Below, piece by piece: positions 12,065 to 15,223 of a DNA stretch of 15,223 bases (the stretch's first letter is position 1; each line of letters starts with the position of its first letter). The stretch is from CAZEJK01 sp964512045 (GTDB lineage Bacteria; Acidobacteriota; Thermoanaerobaculia; Thermoanaerobaculales; Sulfomarinibacteraceae): positions 1 to 15,223 of the forward strand of contig CAZEJK010000125.1 in assembly GCA_964512045.1 (NCBI GenBank), written 5' to 3'. A program made the position numbers and the translations under genes. Under the pieces are notes generated by a model that saw only the letters and a list, made by a program, of their open reading frames with translations, searched no databases and had not been told where the DNA came from.

Positions 12065-12135
12065 GGACCGCGGACGTCTCGTCCGCAGCGTCGAGCTGGC
12101 AGCAAGGCCCGATGCGGACCAGAGGTCCGCGGTCC
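12065..12135 (+). repeat. 71-bp palindromic repeat unit, copy 2
   Basis: The left arm is GGACC plus hairpin GCGGACG-TCT-CGTCCGC. A middle of 27 nt follows (including TCGAGCTGGCAGCAAGG). The right arm is hairpin GCGGACC-AGA-GGTCCGC plus GGTCC. The arms can also pair with each other over 22 nt with two mismatches. The 42-bp spacer before it (ending CACATCCTCCGAAA) recurs at 15148-15189. Confidence 0.88.
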
Positions 12136-12319
12136 GTGTGTGCGTCCTGGTTCTCCGTCTGCTGCGGAGCGGTGCGGGCGTTTGCGGACGTCATCAGAGC
12201 CCGGTGTCTCCGGCTTCGCCTGCACGGCTGCGCCGCGGTAGGGCCGGCCCCGGACTGCCGAAGACCTGACCACCGCGCCAAACGACCACGGCTGGCAAGC
12301 ATGGGCAACAGAGACGTGG

Positions 12320-12351
12320 TAGACTGAATATCAGAGTAGATGATACTCTGA
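12320..12351 (+). promoter_or_regulatory. Promoter and palindromic operator of the toxin-antitoxin operon
   Basis: A perfect inverted repeat TCAGAGTA-GATGA-TACTCTGA occupies 12331-12351, about 29 nt before the antitoxin ATG. It is overlaid on a possible promoter: TAGACT (12320-12325) as -35, a 16-nt spacer, and GATACT (12342-12347) as -10. An operator covering the -10 is what autoregulation by an AbrB-type antitoxin would need. The binding itself is inferred. Confidence 0.6.
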
Positions 12352-12379
12352 AACTTGGGCGATTTCTTGGAGAGAGCAT

Positions 12380-12673
12380 ATGGGCCAGGTGACAAGTCGA
12401 ATGGGGAAGCGCGGAACCGTTGTGGTGCCTGCTCAGCTGCGAAGACGGTACGGTCTGGACGAAGGCATGCTCGTGATCGCCGAGGAGCGGGAGGACGGTA
12501 TCCTCTTGAGACCCGCTGTGGCGGTACCGGTCGAGATCTATAGTGCAGAACGTCGTGCAGAGTTCCTCCTGGCCAATGCTGTCGACGAGGACGACGAACG
12601 GAGTGCTCGCGAAGCCATCCGAGAGATGGGCCTCGATCCGGACGCGATCCAACAACCTCAACGTGCCAAATAG
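12380..12673 (+). CDS. AbrB/SpoVT-family antitoxin (VapB/MazE-like)
   Basis: The 97-aa product has a SpoVT-AbrB swapped-hairpin DNA-binding domain at about residues 3-47: MGQVTSRMGKRGTVVVPAQL followed by RRRYGLDEGMLVIAEEREDGILLRP, with the typical G-x-x-x-VPxxLR pattern. The C-terminal ~50 residues are acidic (AVDEDDERSAREAIREMGLD), the sort of tail that occupies the active groove of the cognate toxin. The start ATG 12380 follows GGAGAG at good distance; ATG 12401 is a less likely alternative. The PIN toxin gene begins 3 nt after its stop codon, giving the classical antitoxin-first order. It probably represses its own promoter through the palindrome at 12331-12351. Family assignment is secure; partner function is inferred from context. 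Confidence 0.88.
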   Translation: MGQVTSRMGKRGTVVVPAQLRRRYGLDEGMLVIAEEREDGILLRPAVAVPVEIYSAERRAEFLLANAVDEDDERSAREAIREMGLDPDAIQQPQRAK

Positions 12674-12676
12674 AGC

Positions 12677-13081
12677 ATGGACCGACTCTTCCTCGACGCG
12701 AACGTGCTGTTCTCTGCTGCGTATCGGGCGGACAGTGGCCTCGTGGCGCTCTGGAGCCTGTCGGACGTTCGTTTGCTGAGCTCGTTCTATGCCATCGCCG
12801 AGGCCGACCGGAACCTCGGGAGCCCGGAGCAGCGGCAGCGTCTGCAGGATCTTGTCCACGAGTGCGAGATCGTGGCTGATCGGGGCGTGCGAGAGGCGCC
12901 GGAGGAAGAGATGCTCCCCGAGAAGGACCGTCCGATCCTGAGAGCTGCGCTGTCCGGGAGAGCAACCCATCTGATCACTGGCGACATCACCCACTTCGGC
13001 CACCTCTTCGGCAGGCAGGTCGCCGGAGTCCTCGTCCTGCGTCCGGCCGAGTACCTGCGATCCTGCGCGTCGTTCCGGTGA
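12677..13081 (+). CDS. PIN-domain ribonuclease toxin (VapC-like)
   Basis: The 134-aa single-domain protein has PIN-fold landmarks: MDRLFLDANVLFSAAYR with Asp7, Glu42 in AIAEADRNL, Asp84 in LPEKDRPILRAAL, and Asp103 in HLITGDITHFG. These are the four acidic positions that bind the catalytic metal in PIN nucleases, and all are present, so the enzyme looks intact. VapC-type toxins cleave RNA, often tRNA or rRNA; the target here cannot be read from sequence. The gene starts 3 nt after the antitoxin stop with no strong ribosome binding site of its own, consistent with translational coupling. The C-terminus (LVLRPAEYLR) is typical of this subgroup. The downstream DNA is repeat and pseudogene material. 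Confidence 0.88.
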   Translation: MDRLFLDANVLFSAAYRADSGLVALWSLSDVRLLSSFYAIAEADRNLGSPEQRQRLQDLVHECEIVADRGVREAPEEEMLPEKDRPILRAALSGRATHLITGDITHFGHLFGRQVAGVLVLRPAEYLRSCASFR

Positions 13082-13163
13082 TTCAGGTAGCTGCGAGCGA
13101 CAGCACCGACAGCATGGGTGGCATCAGTGCCCGAAAGGGTGCCACGGAAGCGAAGGGTGTCGG

Positions 13164-13192
13164 GTAGACCCGGGCGGTCACCCGCCCGGGTC
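13164..13192 (+). repeat. REP-like hairpin with GTAG tetranucleotide
   Basis: The tetranucleotide GTAG (13164-13167) leads into a perfect 11-bp stem, GACCCGGGCGG-TCAC-CCGCCCGGGTC (13167-13192), with a 4-nt loop. A GTAG/GGAG-type tetranucleotide at the foot of a hairpin is the known layout of REP sequences recognised by RAYT transposases. A probable RAYT remnant begins about 70 bp downstream. No U-run follows, so an intrinsic terminator for the toxin operon is less likely. A near-repeat (GCGAAGGGTGTCGGG and GCGAAGGATATCGGA) flanks the hairpin. Confidence 0.6.
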
Positions 13193-13261
13193 CCCCACAG
13201 ATCCGAAAGCGAAGCGAAGGATATCGGAACGTGCAGCCCACACCTGATAGACCGCCGTGCT

Positions 13262-13678
13262 GTGCTGTACGGCTTCGACGAGCCTGTCACCACGAGTCCG
13301 GCAGAAAACCACCTTCACTGGGTACGAGGCGTCGCAGAGGACCGTTGGGCTACCGAGCCGACCACCGAGCTTCCCTGGTGGGCCGGGTCCGCCGATGAGG
13401 ACGAGATCGCCGATCCGCAACGCCACGCAGATGCCCGGATGTTCGATGGTCTGGAGCTTGCCGAGGAACGGCTGGAGCTCACGCTCCTTCGGGCTGAGCT
13501 CGCCGCACTCGCGATCGGCCGCTACCAGGCGCGAACCTGAGACGTGGCGGCCCTCCTGGACAAGCACGCGAGCTCAATCACCAGGTGGCTCGACCGCGGA
13601 CTCCATGTCGAGCGGGAAGATCCCGCCTTCAAGCAACGTGTCGACACGCTCGACGAGGCCGTCTCACGGCGGCACTGA
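13262..13678 (+). pseudogene. Decayed C-terminal half of a REP-associated tyrosine transposase-like gene
   Basis: One plus frame reads VLYGFDEPVTTSP, HLHWVRGVAEDRW, ELPWWAGSADEDE, then LLRAELAALAIGRYQART, a TGA stop at 13538-13540, and straight on in the same frame DVAALLDKHASSITRWLDRG, EREDPAFKQRVDTLDEAVSRRH to a TGA at 13676. The end (DVAALLDKH.SSITRWL.RG) is a helix-turn-helix like the C-terminal domain of RAYT-family (Y1/IS200-like) transposases. The preceding part fits the linker that follows their catalytic domain. The catalytic HUH and Tyr portion is missing, and an in-frame stop interrupts the rest, so it cannot be active. The REP-like hairpin just upstream supports this reading. The family call rests on remembered sequence style, not on a search. 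Confidence 0.5.
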
Positions 13679-13733
13679 CCGCCAACACGTGTGAAAGTGT
13701 GTACGTGGCAACCATCTGGGCACCAATCCGTGC

Positions 13734-14597
13734 CTACTTACTTACCCATCCACTGGTGCCGACACAGATATATAGGGTTGCGGTGTCCGTGCGTACCACG
13801 ATCCGGCCGGCTTCGGAGGCCTCGTCACAATCTGCTGCTGGAGGGTCGCTGCCTGTGATGGTCGGGAATTGGATGTAGTTGCCAACAACTTGCAGGTCGC
13901 CCTGGACGTACAGGTTGTTGCCATCGATCTCGAATCCGGCACCGCCGGTGGTGGAGCTGACCCCGCCTGTCGCCCGGACCATGAACTGGTCCGGGCCGGT
14001 GGCGGCGAAATCGGCGTCGGTGGAGTCGGCCCAGACGAAGTCGCCGTCGTAAAGGGCCTGAGCACGTCGACCAGCGGCGAAGCTGTAAGCGCCCTCCGCC
14101 CGGTTCGACCGGCCGCCGGGGATGGCGGCGAAGTTGGCCGAATCGGTGATCGCATTTTCCCGCCCACCACCAATGGCGCTCGCGCCAGCGGTACCGGTGA
14201 TGGTGTTGTTCCGACCTCCTGCGATGGTGGCATAGGGTGCGCTGGCGGTGTTCCCTTCGCCCCCACCCACTGTGGACCGGAAGTACGTGGCGGTGTTGTC
14301 CCATCCACCACTCACCGTGGAAGCATCGCCACCGGCGGTGTTGGCATCGCCGCCGCCCAAACTCGAGAGAAGCGTACTGGCTCCCCTGGTCAGAGTGATG
14401 GATGACGCCGTCAGGGCGCCGGTTCCAGATGGCCATATCGAGAGCTTCTCGCACCAGCTTGGTCCACGACTCAACCCAACATAGTCGCCGCTGGTGGAGA
14501 CCCCCAGCACACGGCACTTCGCGTCAGGATGTTCGGAGTCGACGTCGACGAAGGGTGGGCGTTTGCAGACATCACGATTGGCACGTACCCACGGCAC
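13734..14597 (-). CDS. YadA-head-like repeat protein, N-terminally truncated or chimeric
   Basis: In the 287-aa frame, residues ~80-175 form six to seven short repeats of about 14-18 residues around a GGG.xNT core (LGGGDANTAGGDAST, VGGGEGNTASAPYAT, IAGGRNNTITG, IGGGRENAITDS, IPGGRSNRAEGAYS). This is the left-handed beta-roll pattern of YadA-like adhesin heads. FAAGRRAQALYDGDFVWADS, then a coil-like link, and CDEASEAGRIVVRTDTATLY with a terminal W follow; such ends occur in surface and tail-fibre-like proteins. There is no signal peptide, and no YadA membrane anchor at the C-terminus. Residues ~47-80 are the out-of-frame reading of an IS3 transposase splinter (14350-14463), so homology probably begins near 14355 and the first ~80 residues are an accident of fusion. 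The original start is lost; expression is doubtful. Confidence 0.55.
   Translation of the reverse strand: MPWVRANRDVCKRPPFVDVDSEHPDAKCRVLGVSTSGDYVGLSRGPSWCEKLSIWPSGTGALTASSITLTRGASTLLSSLGGGDANTAGGDASTVSGGWDNTATYFRSTVGGGEGNTASAPYATIAGGRNNTITGTAGASAIGGGRENAITDSANFAAIPGGRSNRAEGAYSFAAGRRAQALYDGDFVWADSTDADFAATGPDQFMVRATGGVSSTTGGAGFEIDGNNLYVQGDLQVVGNYIQFPTITGSDPPAADCDEASEAGRIVVRTDTATLYICVGTSGWVSK
14350..14463 (-). pseudogene. IS3-family transposase (OrfB, DDE integrase core) fragment
   Basis: A minus frame reads TKLVREALDMAIWNRRPDGV then IHHSDQGSQYASLEFGRR. This matches the middle of IS3-family OrfB, with the second catalytic Asp in HHSDQGSQY. About 38 residues survive: the first catalytic Asp and the Glu-containing motif are absent, and both sides change abruptly to unrelated sequence. 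The left breakpoint falls at TTTGGGCGGCGGCGATGC, where the transposase FGRR codons and the GGGD codons of the head-repeat frame coincide. Confidence 0.75.
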
Positions 14598-14657
14598 CTG
14601 GTCCTGAAGAAGGAGGATGCGGAGTGGGTCGTCGTGGTCGACGAGCAGTGGTTCTAG
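14529..14657 (+). pseudogene. Short coding end (42 aa), remnant of an unidentified gene
   Basis: The plus frame from ATG 14529 reads MFGVDVDEGWAFADITIGTY, then PRHLVLKKEDAEWVVVVDEQWF, and ends with TAG. Alternating hydrophobic/acidic strands and codon choice make it look like the C-terminal beta-strands of a real protein. The frame stays open upstream into the IS3 splinter on the other strand, so the gene was probably cut there. It overlaps antisense the doubtful N-terminus of the head-repeat frame. No family is recognised. Confidence 0.35.
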
Positions 14658-14701
14658 CGCAGCCGGAGGCCACAGACAGGGTCCAAGGCTTGGGCATGCT
14701 G

Positions 14702-14728
14702 CGAGCCGTACGATCGCTGCACGGCTCG
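14702..14728. other. Inverted repeat (8-bp stem)
   Basis: CGAGCCGT and ACGGCTCG enclose 11 nt, about 45 nt after the stop of the short coding end. It could be a weak terminator-like hairpin, but no T-run follows. The rest of 14658-14851 holds nothing recognised except a second perfect hairpin, GCCGGCG-TCT-CGCCGGC, at 14832-14848. Confidence 0.4.
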
Positions 14729-14851
14729 TGAGCCGTCCGCCCGGCCGGCGAGGCCCGGCGCCGCCTGAAGGCTTGGCCGTGGCACACGCGGACCGCTAGA
14801 ACCCGGATCGCGTGACTCTTCTCTTGTGCCAGCCGGCGTCTCGCCGGCGGG

Positions 14852-15076
14852 TGGACGGGCGGGTGGAGTGGATGCGCACCGGCATGTTCGCGACTCTTGG
14901 AGTGCGATGGTCATCGCCAGGGGCCGTGAACCGGGATCCGCTGGCCGGGACCGTTGGCCGGGGTCGGGACCGTGGACAGGCCCGGGCGCTCCGTCCCGTC
15001 GTCATCCCGACCGAGCCTCCGTGCGCTTGTGGTTGGTATCAGCTCTCCGTCGGCCGGAGCGTCGCATCCTCCGATA
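14852..15076 (+). repeat. Leader of repeat module, copy B (with ~100-bp insert)
   Basis: 14852-14948 matches copy A (GTGGATGCGCACCGGCATG, GATGGTCATCGCC, GTGAACCGGGATCC) and 15047-15076 resumes it (CCGTCGGCCGGAGCGTCGCA). The intervening 14949-15046 has no counterpart in copy A. Orientation is the same as copy A, 3.0 kb away. Confidence 0.72.
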
Positions 15077-15147
15077 GGACCGCGGACGTCTCGTCCGCAG
15101 CATCGAGCTTGCAGCAGGGCCCGATGCGGACCGGAGGTCCGCGGTCC
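15077..15147 (+). repeat. 71-bp palindromic repeat unit, copy 3
   Basis: It has the same layout as the unit at 12065: left hairpin GCGGACG-TCT-CGTCCGC, right hairpin GCGGACC-GGA-GGTCCGC (loop changed, stem kept), bounded by GGACC and GGTCC. The next unit starts 113 bp later, after a 42-bp spacer that closely matches the spacer at 12023-12064. Confidence 0.88.
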
Positions 15148-15189
15148 CTGCATGGACGGCGGCACACCGGCACGCCACATCCTCCGATA

Positions 15190-15223
15190 GGACCGCGGAC
15201 GTCTCGTCCGCAGCGTCGAGCTT
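15190..15223 (+). repeat. 71-bp palindromic repeat unit, copy 4, cut by window edge
   Basis: The left arm (GGACC with hairpin GCGGACG-TCT-CGTCCGC) and the start of the middle (AGCGTCGAGCTT) are visible. The array continues beyond the right edge. Confidence 0.85.

Noticed and set aside
11952..12135. CRISPR array
   Set aside because: The units are 71-bp palindromes and the 42-bp spacers are themselves conserved between the two arrays, unlike unique CRISPR spacers. No cas genes are present.
10437..12269. 610-codon plus-strand frame
   Set aside because: Antisense to the outer-membrane factor and across the repeats; Arg/Leu/His-rich shadow.
11775..12965. N-terminal extension of the outer-membrane factor to 861 aa
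   Set aside because: It would translate the palindromic repeats and run antisense to the antitoxin and toxin genes. The lipoprotein signal peptide begins at 11774.
13164..13192. Intrinsic terminator of the toxin-antitoxin operon
   Set aside because: The stem is strong, but a C-rich stretch rather than a T-run follows; a REP-like role fits better.
13082..13262. Group II intron or other ribozyme remnant near the GC-rich hairpin
   Set aside because: No reverse-transcriptase frame and no domain V-like stem. The GTAG hairpin plus transposase remnant is a simpler explanation.
13178..13567. 129-codon minus-strand frame
   Set aside because: Antisense to the RAYT-like remnant. The plus frame has the recognisable helix-turn-helix end; the minus peptide has no recognisable domain.

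Overview
The window is GC-rich DNA from a Gram-negative bacterium: it carries a complete outer-membrane factor/periplasmic adaptor/RND pump set and a lipobox-bearing lipoprotein. Two features hint at Acidobacteriota (Thermoanaerobaculia-like) or a similar soil or sediment lineage. One is the periplasmic beta-sandwich tail on the glycosyltransferase. The other is the type of short head repeats in the 13.7-14.4 kb reading frame. This placement is inference from protein style, not from a marker gene.

Layout. 1-1274 (-): N-terminal part of a membrane sensor with a large extracytoplasmic domain, two membrane segments and a PAS domain; the output domain lies beyond the left edge. 1275-1965: a gap holding a 41-aa reading frame with a strong ribosome binding site and a doubtful second frame that ends in a 4-nt overlap with the next gene. 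1966-4368 (+): an integral-membrane GT-C-type glycosyltransferase with a fused C-terminal beta-sandwich region. 4424-5818 (-): a secreted alpha/beta hydrolase (lipase-like). 5939-11774 (-): a tight three-gene efflux operon in the order lipoprotein OMF, adaptor, RND permease, joined by GTGA and ATGA overlaps.

From about 11.8 kb to the right edge the DNA is accessory. A roughly 300-bp module appears at both ends in the same orientation, made of a leader followed by 71-bp palindromic units with a 113-bp period. Between the two modules lie an AbrB-type antitoxin/PIN-toxin pair with a palindromic operator, a REP-like hairpin carrying a GTAG tetranucleotide, and a decayed C-terminal half of what looks like a REP-associated tyrosine transposase. 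There are also an IS3-family transposase splinter fused to a YadA-head-like reading frame, and a short orphan coding end. The segment reads as an islet assembled from mobile and repetitive pieces beside the efflux operon.

The best candidate for an undescribed system is the paired palindromic module. Its two 22-nt arms are inverted copies that differ only at one swapped base pair, which keeps each local hairpin intact, and it lies near a probable RAYT remnant. The other genes belong to recognisable families, with some unusual architecture noted in each entry.
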